Counted from the stretch's first letter, positions 53,206 through 63,502 are shown. The stretch: DNA of 64,000 nt from Flavobacteriaceae bacterium UBA4166 (GCA_002379985.1 DFVG01000030.1:277301-341300), one strand, 5' to 3'. Numbers and translations: made by a program. The notes: generated from the letters alone by a model not told the origin.

Positions 53206-55930
53206 ATGGAAGCTCTTTTTCTACAATAGGAACATTGACATCACAAATTTCTTGAATCAGCGTTGACAATATTTGGCCAAATTCATGTAAAACCTCTTCT
53301 GTGATTCGCGAATCTTTCCTCCTGCTTCCCGCCTCTTTTTTAGCAAAAGGCATATACCCCTCTTGAAGGCTTTTGAATGAAATGATCCCGGCGGTTACAG
53401 TAGTGCTTTCGAATTGGGCTTTTTCCAACATCGTTGCATACAGGAGCACCTGAAAGGCCTTACTGTATTTGTAGTCTTCCAATAGCGCTTCCCAATCGGA
53501 AATATGTAAATCGTATGGAGAGACGCGACCGGTTTTATAATCGATAATACGCAGTTCCCCGTCCTTTTGATCAATTCGATCAACAATACCGTGAAGCCTC
53601 ACGGGGAAAGGAAGTTCTTCTATCGTCCAGTCGAGAGTCAACTCTTTTTCAATGGCAATGATACTAATTTGGCTGCCACGACCTATTTCACTAAGGTCTA
53701 AGGCAATCAAGTTTTCTACATATCGTTCGGCTACTTGATAAATGATGAGGTTTTTACCGGTCTGATAATTTTCTTTTCGGAAGGTCCTATCAAATTGTTC
53801 TTGAATGACCTCAGGAACATTTTGTTTCATTGCATTCAGTCCCGAAGCGGTAAGTGTTTTTCCTATAAAAGGCTTGTAGAGGGTTTCAAGGGCATTGTGA
53901 ACAATAGTTCCTAAAGTGTTGTAGGCTACGGTTTCTTCAACTTCGATGAGTTCTTTTATTTGTAGCACTTTTTGATAGTAAAAATCCAATGGATTCCGAA
54001 TGTAACTCGTAAGAGCAGAAGGGGAAAAACCTTTTTGGGCCACTTCTGCCATGCGTTTCATGAATTCAGAAGTTTTTTCTATGGTTTTTAACGGTAGCTC
54101 GTGAACCTCCATGCTAGGATCTGCAACGAGTTTTTTGAATTCGTGATTGGGATGTCCATCTATTTCTAATTGCAGTAAAAACCTGCTTTTCTCTCCACTA
54201 TTAAGTCCGTCTGCGAATGCGTTATAAAGGAGATATACATCGTTGGCACGTTGCAACAAACGATAGAAATGATAGGTATAAACAGCATCCTTTTCGGTAT
54301 AACGCGGAAGATCAAAAGCTTTCTTCATATCAGAAGTGATATACGAAGCATTCGATTTGCCTGCGGGCAGCGTCCCTTCATTTACGGAAAGCATAATAAC
54401 ATTTTCGAAGTCAAGACAGCGTGTTTCCAACAAGCCCATAATTTGAAGTCCGTGGTAGGCATCCCCTTCAAAATCAATGCTGTGATTCGCGGCAAGCTCC
54501 TGAAAGAATTGAAGTAAGGTTTTCGTGTCTGTTATATAATTAAAATGTTCTGACAGCCCCTTGATGGTTGTCATTACCTGAAATAATTCATAAAGAACAA
54601 TCCTATCCATGCGACGAAGCGCCACCTTTTCTTTAATCTTTAAAATGAAAGTAATAATGGTTTCAATCTTGGTAATAGCCTTAGACTCCCAAGGTTGAAA
54701 CAACAAGGTGATCCAGGGTAGGTCGTCTTGATGGGCACGTTCATTTAAGGTGTCAAATGAAATGGTAGTGAGGTTGTTCTCAGTAATATGTTGTTTTATA
54801 GTGTTTGGATGTGAAAGGAACAACTGACTTACAGAATGATTGATTAATTGAAATACTTCTTTGTAATAATAGGCATGCTTAGGAGTACTATGCACATAGA
54901 TCAAGCGTTCAAAGAAATTGTATAGGGGGAATTGCCGAAGTTCTACACCCATCGTTACGTTAACGGTGTCAACAGAAGAAGGTAAGGCGTACAAAAGCGG
55001 AATCAATAAGCGCTCGTCTGCGAGAACAATGGCCGTATTTGCAATCTTATTGGAATCAAAAGAAGCCAATAAATGTCCCGCCATTTGAACTTGGGTCATT
55101 TTCTTTTGTGCCGCTATGGAGGTAATTTTTTTTGGGGCTGTGTAAACCGACGGAGGGAGCGCAATGGTTTTGCCTTCAAAAAATGGCCATGTGTTTACAT
55201 ACGAACGCACAAAAAGGGAAGCAGTATGCTGTGAATCGTTGTAGAAATAGGGATCAATATCCCAATATATTCGGTTTTGTGTATCGGTAAGGAAAGATTG
55301 AATTAAGCGTTGTTCAGCTTTATTTAGGGCATTAAACCCAATAAAAACTACAGGAGTGGTTCTTGCAGAGAGATAGTGTTCAACATCTTCGACGGCTTTT
55401 CGGTATACCATTCCCTGATATCCAATACCTTCTTGAACAAGATCTGAAACGAGTTGATCGTAGAGAGCAGGAAGTAGTTTCCAAAAAGCGAGGTAGTTTT
55501 CCATCATGGGTGTTCGCTCGTTTTTGACGTACCAATGTTCAATGTCTTGAACAGCACTCAGATAATTGAAAAAGGCATTCGGGTCCACCAAATACCGATC
55601 TATTTCATTAAAATCGTTAAGTATGGTCTGCGCCCATGTTAAGTATTCCTCAAAGGGCTCAGGGTTGGTAACTTCAGAAAGTGCTTGATATGCGGTATAG
55701 CCTTTAAAAAGTAATTCTGTACTATCAATTATTTTGAGTTGAGAAATGTCTTCGATAAACTCTTCAACACTAACAAGTGTTGGAGAAAAATGAGTTTTCT
55801 CTGCATGTTCTAATAGATATTTCTGAAAAAAAGCGCCTGCTCGTTTACTGGGAAAGACCAGTGTTAGTTGAGAGATGTCTGGATAGGTGGTTTTGAGATC
55901 GAGTAGGGTTTCCTCTAGAAATGTTTGCAT
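53204..55930 (-). CDS. AddB-like PD-(D/E)XK nuclease subunit
   Basis: 908 residues. N-terminal helicase-like region without a Walker A (FPSKRAGAFF at its place), a middle region with UvrD-like pieces, and a C-terminal RecB-type nuclease domain: GTIVHNALE, LHGIVDRID, IDYKTG and QVLLYATML. This is the AddB role in double-strand break processing. The four iron-sulfur cysteines found around the nuclease of Firmicutes AddB are not seen. The partner helicase-nuclease is at 58737-61871. Confidence 0.88.
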   Translation of the reverse strand: MQTFLEETLLDLKTTYPDISQLTLVFPSKRAGAFFQKYLLEHAEKTHFSPTLVSVEEFIEDISQLKIIDSTELLFKGYTAYQALSEVTNPEPFEEYLTWAQTILNDFNEIDRYLVDPNAFFNYLSAVQDIEHWYVKNERTPMMENYLAFWKLLPALYDQLVSDLVQEGIGYQGMVYRKAVEDVEHYLSARTTPVVFIGFNALNKAEQRLIQSFLTDTQNRIYWDIDPYFYNDSQHTASLFVRSYVNTWPFFEGKTIALPPSVYTAPKKITSIAAQKKMTQVQMAGHLLASFDSNKIANTAIVLADERLLIPLLYALPSSVDTVNVTMGVELRQFPLYNFFERLIYVHSTPKHAYYYKEVFQLINHSVSQLFLSHPNTIKQHITENNLTTISFDTLNERAHQDDLPWITLLFQPWESKAITKIETIITFILKIKEKVALRRMDRIVLYELFQVMTTIKGLSEHFNYITDTKTLLQFFQELAANHSIDFEGDAYHGLQIMGLLETRCLDFENVIMLSVNEGTLPAGKSNASYITSDMKKAFDLPRYTEKDAVYTYHFYRLLQRANDVYLLYNAFADGLNSGEKSRFLLQLEIDGHPNHEFKKLVADPSMEVHELPLKTIEKTSEFMKRMAEVAQKGFSPSALTSYIRNPLDFYYQKVLQIKELIEVEETVAYNTLGTIVHNALETLYKPFIGKTLTASGLNAMKQNVPEVIQEQFDRTFRKENYQTGKNLIIYQVAERYVENLIALDLSEIGRGSQISIIAIEKELTLDWTIEELPFPVRLHGIVDRIDQKDGELRIIDYKTGRVSPYDLHISDWEALLEDYKYSKAFQVLLYATMLEKAQFESTTVTAGIISFKSLQEGYMPFAKKEAGSRRKDSRITEEVLHEFGQILSTLIQEICDVNVPIVEKELP

Positions 55931-55941
55931 TCTCTAAAATA

Positions 55942-55972
55942 AGAAACGCCTCTCAATTTGAGAGGCGTTTCT
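55942..55972 (-). terminator. Perfect 15 bp hairpin, terminator after the ompA-type gene
   Basis: Bases 55942-55956 pair perfectly with 55958-55972 around a one-base centre, so the functional loop is 3 or more bases. The hairpin is symmetrical, T-rich on the minus strand side, and sits between the porin stop and the AddB start. Confidence 0.8.
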
Positions 55973-55996
55973 AGATTATTTATTTCTGCGTGATGA

Positions 55997-57388
55997 CTAT
56001 TCGTCTTTCAACGAGATCTCAACACGACGGTTTTGTTGTCTTCCGGCTGCTGTATTATTCGTAGCAATCGGACGAGACTCACCGTATCCTTCAGATGTCA
56101 ATCGATCTGCTGGAATACCGATGGTAGTCAAGTAATTCATTACTGAAGCTGCACGACGGTTAGATAAATCTAAGTTGTATGCATCTCTACCACGACTATC
56201 GGTGTGTCCTTCAATATGGAACCCGGTAGTTGGGTATTCTTTCATGATGTCAGCAATGTTCTGAAGTGTAGAGTAAGACTCTTGACGAATGGTAGCCTTG
56301 TCGTAATCGAACAAGATCGTACGAGAGTACTCGTTCAACTGGTTGATTACTTCAACAGTTACTTCTGGACATCCGTTGTTAGCAACAGTACCAGGAACAT
56401 CTGGACACTCATCGTCTTTATCTAGCACACCGTCACCATCACGGTCTGGCCATGGGCAACCGTTGTTAGCAGCAGGTCCAGCTTCGTTAGGACACTCATC
56501 TTCAGCGTCAGTGATTCCATCACCGTCAGCATCAGGACATCCGTTCAATTCTGCAAGACCAGGTACGGTAGGACACTCATCTTGGTTGTCTGGGATCCCG
56601 TCACCGTCAGTATCAGGACATCCATTAAATTCAGCTAAACCAGGAGTGTTTGGACAGGCATCGTTACGATCTTCGATTCCGTCACCGTCAGTATCAGGAC
56701 ATCCGTTAAATTCAGGAAGACCTGGAGTTTCTGGACATTCATCTTCACTATCGTAGATTCCGTCACCGTCAGTATCTTTTCCACCGAACTGGAACATTAC
56801 CCCAGCAGAGTGCTGGAAGTGCTGGATTCCGTATTCATCTTCGAAAGCATGCTTGTAGGTAGACTGAAGATTTACACCCCAGTTCTCACCAAGCCAAATA
56901 CGAACAGAAGCAAGTGCGTTAGCAGTACCAAATCCAATATCATCAACCCAAGTGTAACCACCACCAACTCCAATAGATGGATCAAACCATCCACCAGGAC
57001 CGTTGATTAAGTCACGAAGGCTATACTTTACTTCACCATCAGCGGAGTAGTAAGGAAGGTCGTCTACACGAACGTCACCTACTTTTGTAATTCTGTTTAA
57101 TGATCCTGCAGCGGTAAAGATAAATCCGCTACCGATATAACGGGAAACTGAGACTCTGGAAACAGATGGGATGATGTTCCAGTGATCAGATACGTTGAAG
57201 TATTCGTCAAACATATCGCCTTTAGTGGCGGCAGGTAATCTTCCTTCATCATCAACTCCAACAGGAAAGGTGTCAACAGCGTTGAAACCTATCTCAATTG
57301 CCCAAGGATTGTTTTCGTCCTGTGCATTTGCTACACCCACTCCAAAAATGAGAAGCGCAGCAACTAAAATACTGTTAAGATGTTTCAT
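55997..57388 (-). CDS. OmpA family porin with thrombospondin type 3 repeats
   Basis: 463 residues. Signal peptide about 1-22 (NAQD), an N-terminal beta-barrel (about 25-215), then five TSP3 Ca2+-binding repeats of about 26 residues (DTDGDGIxDxxDECPxTPG...NGCP; about 215-345), and a C-terminal OmpA domain that binds peptidoglycan (FDYDKATIRQES, IEGHTDSRG, NRRAASVMNYL, RRVEISLKDE). It links the outer membrane to the cell wall and is often abundant. Its own strong promoter lies upstream. Confidence 0.95.
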   Translation of the reverse strand: MKHLNSILVAALLIFGVGVANAQDENNPWAIEIGFNAVDTFPVGVDDEGRLPAATKGDMFDEYFNVSDHWNIIPSVSRVSVSRYIGSGFIFTAAGSLNRITKVGDVRVDDLPYYSADGEVKYSLRDLINGPGGWFDPSIGVGGGYTWVDDIGFGTANALASVRIWLGENWGVNLQSTYKHAFEDEYGIQHFQHSAGVMFQFGGKDTDGDGIYDSEDECPETPGLPEFNGCPDTDGDGIEDRNDACPNTPGLAEFNGCPDTDGDGIPDNQDECPTVPGLAELNGCPDADGDGITDAEDECPNEAGPAANNGCPWPDRDGDGVLDKDDECPDVPGTVANNGCPEVTVEVINQLNEYSRTILFDYDKATIRQESYSTLQNIADIMKEYPTTGFHIEGHTDSRGRDAYNLDLSNRRAASVMNYLTTIGIPADRLTSEGYGESRPIATNNTAAGRQQNRRVEISLKDE

Positions 57389-57421
57389 ATTCGATTGTTT
57401 AAGTTTTAAGTGTTAATAGAG

Positions 57422-57451
57422 CAAATGTAACTTGTTAATACAGATTAACAA
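57422..57451 (-). promoter_or_regulatory. Promoter of the OmpA porin gene
   Basis: On the minus strand, TTG (57451-57449) and TACATTTG (57429-57422) with a 19-base spacer match the Bacteroidetes consensus. The start codon lies 33 bases on. Confidence 0.65.
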
Positions 57452-57505
57452 AAGCAAATCTATTAAAATTTTTATAAATACAGTCTAAATGTTAAATAAA
57501 TAAAA

Positions 57506-58708
57506 CTAGCTGTTTTCAATTACTTTCAGTTCTTTTCCCACTTTTATAAAGGCATTTATGGCCTTATCTAGATGCTCTTTTGTGTGCGCTGCCGAAAGTT
57601 GAACACGGATTCTAGCTTTTCCTTTAGGGACAACGGGGTAGAAGAAACCAATCACATAGATGCCTTCTTCAAGAAGCCTATCTGCCATGTTTTGAGAGAG
57701 TTTGGCATCATAAAGCATGACTGGTACAATAGCAGAATCACCATCGACAATGTCGAAACCGGCAGACTTCAACCCTTTCTTGAAATAAGCAGTATTCTCC
57801 ATTAAGGTGTCCCGTAATTGGGTATCATTTTCTAACATCTCAAACACTTTGATCGATGCTCCTACAATGGCAGGGGCCAAAGAGTTCGAGAAAAGATACG
57901 GGCGCGAGCGTTGGCGTAAGAGATCAATAATTTCCTTTTTTCCGGTTGTATAACCTCCCATGGCGCCCCCCAAGGCTTTTCCAAGGGTGCCGGTTATGAT
58001 GTCGATGCGGCCCATCACTTTCTTTTCTTCCAAGGTTCCGCGCCCTGTTTCACCGATAAAGCCAGTGGCATGACATTCGTCAATCATCACCATGGCATCA
58101 TATTTTTCGGCGAGGTCACAGATATCATCTAAAGGAGCAACGAGACCGTCCATAGAGAATACACCATCGGTTACAATAATCTTATGTCTACTTCCTTGCT
58201 CGTTGGCAGCAATAAGTTGTTTCTCCAGATCTTCCATATCATTGTTCTGATAGCGAAAACGAGCCGCTTTGCAGAGACGGACACCATCAATTATAGAAGC
58301 GTGATTCAAAGAGTCTGAAATAATCGCATCTTCTTTGGTCAACAAAGGTTCAAAAACACCTCCATTTGCATCAAAGGCTGCTGCGTATAATATGGTGTCT
58401 TCCGTACCATAAAAATCAGCTATTTTTTGTTCGAGCTCTTTATGAATATCTTGGGTGCCACAAATAAATCGTACTGAAGACATCCCAAACCCATGCGTAT
58501 CTAGCGTGTCTTTAGCTGCTTGAATGACCTCCGGATGCGAAGACAAGCCTAAATAATTATTTGCACAGAAATTAATCACTTCTTGTCCTGTTTCAATACT
58601 AATAACGGCTCCTTGCGGAGAGGTGATAACGCGTTCCTTCTTGTAGAGTCCGGCGTCCTTGATTTCCTGAATTTCTTTTTGTAAATGTTGTTGAATACTG
58701 CCGTACAT
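57506..58708 (-). CDS. kbl: Glycine C-acetyltransferase (2-amino-3-ketobutyrate CoA ligase)
   Basis: 400 residues, the usual length. PLP-dependent alpha-oxoamine synthase: FCANNYLGLSSHP, HGFGMSSVRFICGT, DECHATGFIGETGRG and the PLP lysine in TGTLGKALGG. It splits 2-amino-3-oxobutyrate with CoA to glycine and acetyl-CoA in threonine breakdown; tdh is not adjacent. Confidence 0.95.
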   Translation of the reverse strand: MYGSIQQHLQKEIQEIKDAGLYKKERVITSPQGAVISIETGQEVINFCANNYLGLSSHPEVIQAAKDTLDTHGFGMSSVRFICGTQDIHKELEQKIADFYGTEDTILYAAAFDANGGVFEPLLTKEDAIISDSLNHASIIDGVRLCKAARFRYQNNDMEDLEKQLIAANEQGSRHKIIVTDGVFSMDGLVAPLDDICDLAEKYDAMVMIDECHATGFIGETGRGTLEEKKVMGRIDIITGTLGKALGGAMGGYTTGKKEIIDLLRQRSRPYLFSNSLAPAIVGASIKVFEMLENDTQLRDTLMENTAYFKKGLKSAGFDIVDGDSAIVPVMLYDAKLSQNMADRLLEEGIYVIGFFYPVVPKGKARIRVQLSAAHTKEHLDKAINAFIKVGKELKVIENS

Positions 58709-58725
58709 AGATTTTTTTGTTTTTT

Positions 58726-58733
58726 CAAAGATA
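58726..58733 (-). promoter_or_regulatory. -7 element for kbl
   Basis: Reads TATCTTTG on the minus strand, 17 bases before the kbl ATG and 3 bases after the stop of the upstream helicase gene. A possible -33 would fall inside that gene. Confidence 0.4.
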
Positions 58734-58736
58734 CTT

Positions 58737-61700
58737 TTAATTTATCTCAATCCCTTCTTCTGAACAATAGATTATCAGTTTTTCAACGACCGGATATCCC
58801 ATGGCTTCAAGCGCCATCCCATACCGATCTATTTGATCTTTATGAGAGGTACTTCGTACTCCGGTCTTATAATCCATGACCGTGACACTACCGTCCTCGT
58901 TAAAATGCAAACGATCCGGGCGTAAGACACGACCATCGGTCGTAATAATATCTTTTTCCACAGCCACCCTCGGTGCTCCTTCGGTAAAAAATCGCTCTAA
59001 CCGTGGGTGCTTTACTAATGCGGCCACAAGATTTGATAGTTGTTCGTGGTCTTTTTTGGGAAGGGTTTTCCGCAATGCGAACTCCTCTAAAACCCAATCC
59101 ACATCTTCTTTTTGAAGGATCTGCTCCATAATTCCGTGCAACTGATCTCCCCATGCAATGGCTTCTCCCGGACTCGTATCCCATAATAACGCTTCTTGAG
59201 AAACGGCGTGTAAGCGATGGGTTTCCGGTAAAACACTTCGGTAGGAGGGCGCTATAGTAGGTAAGGCTTCAGTGTGTTTTTTTGATTGTTTTGTTGAAAA
59301 AGTTCCGTACCGAACGACGTCGGTGAGTTCATCCCAATGACCGTCTGAGTGTAAAAACCCAGCGAGAATTTCATTGAACGCTTGTGGCGTCTCCTTCATT
59401 TTCTTTGGTTTATGGAAGTAAATATATAAGCGTTCTACAGCGCGCGTTAGCGTGACGTATAAAAGATTGATCTGATCTAACTCTAAGGTGCTTTGCTGTT
59501 CGCGAACCATGGCTTCACCAAGTTCCCCATAAAGCCCTACTTCGTTTTTGTAATTGATCAATACATGTTCTAACGAGTCTTCGGAAGCCCATGGATACCA
59601 CACTTTGGCATTTCGGTGGTCATAGAGTTTCATATCTGCATAAGGAAACAAGACCACGGTAAACTCTAATCCTTTAGATTGATGAATGGTCATAACGCGA
59701 ACAGCATCACTTTCAGCGGGAGCACTGATAGCAGCTTTTTCTTTCTTTTTTTCCCAAAACTCAAGAAAACTATGCTTTCCGGACAACGGTTGTTGTTCAA
59801 AATCAAACACCAAATCCATAAAATGGAACAAATAGCTATCGCCTAACGTCTCCAAGCGGAAGGACGAAATACAGTAGGCAAACATTTCATATAAGGATAA
59901 TTGTTGTGCGGTCGCAGCGGTAAAGTCGACTTGCTTATTCGACAAAACGTTTTCCAATTGTTCCCAAGAGGTATGCAGCTGAGCCGCCACAAAATCGTGC
60001 TCTTTCTCTTCAAAAGACAGTTGATTATGGAGAAACCCTAGCCAGGCGGCCTTCGCTGTCATATCTTCCGCATCCATAAAAATGCGAAGTGTATTTACCA
60101 GAAATTGCACCACAGCGGCTTGTGCCAGCAGCAAACTTTCCGAAGAAATTACAGGAATCCCTCGTTCTAAAAGATACCTGCTCAATTGAACCCCATCGTT
60201 GTGAGTTCTGCAGAGAATACAAATGTCTCCCAGCGAAAACGCATCCTTTTGGAGTTCTATAATAGAATTATACACAGAAGAACCATATTGTTCATGCAAG
60301 GCATCTTTCGTGTCGGCTGTTACTGCATGCAACGCAACTCCCCCACCGCTCTTCGCATTTATTTCTTGCTTGTTTCCGCTCTGAAAAAGCGCTTGGTGTT
60401 CTGGGTTTTTAAAGTATTGAGAGATCCACTGAAAAAAAGTGTTATTAAATTGAATATTCGCTGAATAGCTTCGGAAATTCGTTCCTAAAGTCTGTACTGA
60501 TTTTTCTACCGGAAATGGATTGGCTTCTCCATATAGCGAAATGAATTGCTCCGGGAGTCCGCCACGCCAACGATAGATAGATTGTTTCGCATCGCCAACC
60601 AACAACAGACTCCCTTGCAGTCCCTCTCGGTATTGCTGTACCAACGCATTTGCAATAAGCGGTTTTAGGTTTTCCCATTGCAGCAAGGAGGTGTCCTGAA
60701 ACTCGTCGATAAAAAAATGACGGTATTTCTCTCCTAAGCGCTCATAAATAAAAGGAGCAGGTTGGTCTTTGATGCTGTCGTGGATGAGTGCATTAAATTC
60801 TGAAATTAGCAACAGATTATTTTCCTCCTTTAAGGCTTCCAACTCTTGTTGTACTTCGTGCACCACAGAGAGCGGAGTCATATTCTTTAAAACGTTTTCA
60901 AGCAGTAGCAGTCGGAATAAGCTTTCCCGGATGCTGTAAAAGCTTTGAATAAGATCCGGTGCGATGCTGTCGACGCGCGCTGCTTCTGCTTCAGAAACTT
61001 TCTTCGGGTATAGCGGCTTTTCTGCTAGTGTTCGTTGCCAGGCAGTGTCGAAATTATGTTGAAAGACGCCTTCGGAAACCTTTACAAGAAAGTTATAGAA
61101 ATATCCTCCACTAAAATGGGTATGATCCAAACCGTGCGCATGAATTAATGCCACCGCTTCTGAAGCTAATTTAGCTACGGCACTTTCGCGCTCCTTTTTT
61201 TCGCGAAGTAATTTCGAACGGAAATCAGTAAAATCTGATAGCGACTTTTCACGTAGCTGTTTCAAATAGACGGAGTCGTTTTCAGAAAAGAGTAGGGAAG
61301 CCACATCGCCGATGTCTCTCGCAATATCCCACGACTTGTCATCATCTGTCTTTTCTAACGCAAAATCGATCAACAATTGGGTGATGTTTTCCGCTGTTCC
61401 AGCCTTGCTTATGAGTCGGTCTACCGCTTCTGCCAAAAGCTCCTCGGTATCCATTGAAACCTCAAAATTCCCAGGAAGATTTAAGTCTCTCGAAAAAGTT
61501 CGAAGGATCCGATGATTAAAATGATCGATCGTTTCAACACTAAATAACGCGTAGTGATGCAGTAAGTGCTTTAGTAAGGCTCGCGACCGCTGTTGCAATG
61601 TTTCCGAAGAAATAGACAAGGTGGTTGCTATTTCTGTGAACATAGGAGAAGGATCTTGATGTTTTTCAGCATTACCAAAATCCACTAAGGTCCAAACAAT

Positions 61701-61871
61701 TCGGTTTTTCATTTCGGCAACGGCCTTGTTGGTGAAGGTAATTGCTAAGAGATACCGATAATAGTCAGTTTCCGGTGTGGCGAGTACCATTTCTAAATAG
61801 GCTTTCACCAGTGTAAAGGTTTTTCCGCTTCCGGCGGCAGCATCATAGATAGTAAAAGGGGCTTTTTTCAT
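58737..61871 (-). CDS. AddA-like UvrD-family helicase with RecB-type nuclease
   Basis: 1044 residues. Walker A AAAGSGKT (11-18), ITFTNKAVAEMK, Walker B FIDEFQDTS, VGDAKQSIYRWRGG, MTIHQSKGLEF and LLYVTLTRAVERLY make a complete SF1A helicase. A C-terminal RecB nuclease domain follows (LHGIMEQIL, RPDRLHF, DYKTG). This is AddA of an AddAB-type double-strand break complex; the AddB-like subunit is 2.8 kb downstream beyond kbl and the porin gene. Confidence 0.92.
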   Translation of the reverse strand: MKKAPFTIYDAAAGSGKTFTLVKAYLEMVLATPETDYYRYLLAITFTNKAVAEMKNRIVWTLVDFGNAEKHQDPSPMFTEIATTLSISSETLQQRSRALLKHLLHHYALFSVETIDHFNHRILRTFSRDLNLPGNFEVSMDTEELLAEAVDRLISKAGTAENITQLLIDFALEKTDDDKSWDIARDIGDVASLLFSENDSVYLKQLREKSLSDFTDFRSKLLREKKERESAVAKLASEAVALIHAHGLDHTHFSGGYFYNFLVKVSEGVFQHNFDTAWQRTLAEKPLYPKKVSEAEAARVDSIAPDLIQSFYSIRESLFRLLLLENVLKNMTPLSVVHEVQQELEALKEENNLLLISEFNALIHDSIKDQPAPFIYERLGEKYRHFFIDEFQDTSLLQWENLKPLIANALVQQYREGLQGSLLLVGDAKQSIYRWRGGLPEQFISLYGEANPFPVEKSVQTLGTNFRSYSANIQFNNTFFQWISQYFKNPEHQALFQSGNKQEINAKSGGGVALHAVTADTKDALHEQYGSSVYNSIIELQKDAFSLGDICILCRTHNDGVQLSRYLLERGIPVISSESLLLAQAAVVQFLVNTLRIFMDAEDMTAKAAWLGFLHNQLSFEEKEHDFVAAQLHTSWEQLENVLSNKQVDFTAATAQQLSLYEMFAYCISSFRLETLGDSYLFHFMDLVFDFEQQPLSGKHSFLEFWEKKKEKAAISAPAESDAVRVMTIHQSKGLEFTVVLFPYADMKLYDHRNAKVWYPWASEDSLEHVLINYKNEVGLYGELGEAMVREQQSTLELDQINLLYVTLTRAVERLYIYFHKPKKMKETPQAFNEILAGFLHSDGHWDELTDVVRYGTFSTKQSKKHTEALPTIAPSYRSVLPETHRLHAVSQEALLWDTSPGEAIAWGDQLHGIMEQILQKEDVDWVLEEFALRKTLPKKDHEQLSNLVAALVKHPRLERFFTEGAPRVAVEKDIITTDGRVLRPDRLHFNEDGSVTVMDYKTGVRSTSHKDQIDRYGMALEAMGYPVVEKLIIYCSEEGIEIN

Positions 61872-62033
61872 AAAATAGAGCCTTCTGAACCACTAAAAGT
61901 ACAATCATTTTTTCGAGTATTGGTCTTTTCTATAGAACCATTGAAATCTTATAGATTTTCTAACATAATTTTCGTGCTCATATCCCTACCTTTATGCTTG
62001 TAAATAAAGAGTTAACCAAAAAAACATATTATT

Positions 62034-62642
62034 ATGGCTTTCGAATTACCGAAATTGAAATATGCGCATGATGCGCTCGAGCCTCATATTGATGCTAAAA
62101 CGATGGAAATTCATCACGGCAAGCATCACCAAGGCTACACTAATAAATTAAACGATGCGTTGAAAGATTCTGATGATGAAGGGAAAACCATCGAAAACAT
62201 TCTGAGAAATTTGGATATGGACAATAAGGCTGTCCGTAACAACGGCGGCGGATACTATAATCACCGACTGTTTTGGGAGGTAATGTCCCCTGATGGAGGT
62301 GGAGAACCTTCCGGCGATCTAGCAACTGCTATCAATAGTGCTTACGGAAGCTTTCAAGATTTCAAAGAGAAATTTTCAGAAGCCGCCAAAGGACAATTTG
62401 GTTCCGGTTGGGCATGGTTATGTGTTCATGAAGGTGGAAAAGTAGAGGTTTGTTCTACGCCCAATCAAGACAACCCGTTAATGCCTGGCGTTGGCTGTGG
62501 GGGACACCCTATATTAGGATTAGACGTGTGGGAACACGCTTATTATCTGAACTACCAAAACCGTCGTCCCGATTATGTATCAGCATTTTTTAATGTGATC
62601 GACTGGGATGAGGTAGCAAAGCGCTACGCAAACAATAAATAA
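62034..62642 (+). CDS. sodA: Superoxide dismutase, Fe/Mn family
   Basis: 202 residues. Metal ligands H27 (EIHHGKHH), H77 (YYNHRLFW), D164 and H168 (LDVWEHAYY). The GGG before YYNH and Q145 in NQDNPLM are typical of the Mn or cambialistic type rather than the Fe type. It removes superoxide in the cytoplasm. A hairpin terminator follows. Confidence 0.95.
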   Translation: MAFELPKLKYAHDALEPHIDAKTMEIHHGKHHQGYTNKLNDALKDSDDEGKTIENILRNLDMDNKAVRNNGGGYYNHRLFWEVMSPDGGGEPSGDLATAINSAYGSFQDFKEKFSEAAKGQFGSGWAWLCVHEGGKVEVCSTPNQDNPLMPGVGCGGHPILGLDVWEHAYYLNYQNRRPDYVSAFFNVIDWDEVAKRYANNK

Positions 62643-62663
62643 TCACTTTTAGTTAGTGAAAGA

Positions 62664-62693
62664 AAAGCCACTCGATTTCGAGTGGTTTTTTTT
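62664..62693 (+). terminator. Rho-independent terminator after sodA
   Basis: CCACTCGA (62668-62675) pairs with TCGAGTGG (62678-62685), followed by eight T residues. Confidence 0.85.
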
Positions 62694-62738
62694 GTTCTTT
62701 ATCTTTGAATGTAATAGTGGTAAAAACAAGTTCATGTT

Positions 62739-63284
62739 ATGAAGCGATACGTAGCATTTTTAAGGGGAATCAACGTAGGGGGACATCACAAAGTACCGAT
62801 GGCAGAGCTGCAGAAGGAAATGGAACGCCTTAATTTTCAAAAAGTCACAACGATCTTAAATTCTGGGAATATTTTATTTGAATCAGAAAAAGATTGTACC
62901 GAAACATTTCTTGCAAATCACTTGGAGGCAACGTTTGGATTTCCCGTTCCTACCCTGCTACGTCGGTTTGAGGAATTAGCAGAGCTCTATGAGAAAGATC
63001 CTTTTCAAGAAATAGAATTAACAAAAAGCATTAGACGATATGTGTCTTTTTTAAAGAAAGAAGAGAGGGTAGGCCTTGTGTTACCATGGAAAAGTGATGA
63101 TGGCTCCTATAGAATTTTAGAACAACATGGGAAGCATGTTTTTAGCGTGCTTGATGTGGCCGTTTCTAATACTCCCAAAGCTATGGATGCTCTTGAACAA
63201 TATTACGGCAAGGACATCACGACCCGTAACTGGAACACGGTTGAAAGAATTATGAAAAAAGCTGCGGAACAGCATTGGGTGTGA
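62739..63284 (+). CDS. DUF1697 domain protein
   Basis: 181 residues, soluble, starting KRYVAFLRGINVGGHHKVPMAELQKEME, the N-terminal pattern of DUF1697. Later it shows TTILNSGNILFES and a NWNTVERI C-terminal block. Function unknown. It is the last gene before the terminal repeat array; no hairpin terminator follows closely. Confidence 0.92.
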   Translation: MKRYVAFLRGINVGGHHKVPMAELQKEMERLNFQKVTTILNSGNILFESEKDCTETFLANHLEATFGFPVPTLLRRFEELAELYEKDPFQEIELTKSIRRYVSFLKKEERVGLVLPWKSDDGSYRILEQHGKHVFSVLDVAVSNTPKAMDALEQYYGKDITTRNWNTVERIMKKAAEQHWV

Positions 63285-63322
63285 TCACACGGTGACTTCA
63301 GAATTCTAAGAGACATAGCAAC

Positions 63323-63372
63323 GGCTCGCTAGGTACATTATCATTCTCTAATCAACTTATTATTAGCTCGCC
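63323..63372 (+). repeat. Hairpin repeat, copy 1
   Basis: Arms GGCTCGCTA (63323-63331) and TAGCTCGCC (63364-63372) pair except for a central TC/TC internal loop. The interior is 32 bases and nearly identical to copy 2 (2 differences). Confidence 0.85.
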
Positions 63373-63434
63373 ACCCCATTTTATGATTTATTGTAAATAG
63401 AAAAGAGTGAATATTATTTCTAGGAGATAGTAAC

Positions 63435-63484
63435 GGCTCGCTAGGTACATTATCATTCTCTGATCAACGTATTATTAGCTCGCC
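63435..63484 (+). repeat. Hairpin repeat, copy 2
   Basis: Same arms and the same 50-base length, starting 112 bases after copy 1. Confidence 0.85.
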
Positions 63485-63502
63485 ACGCCATTTTGATTTG
63501 GT

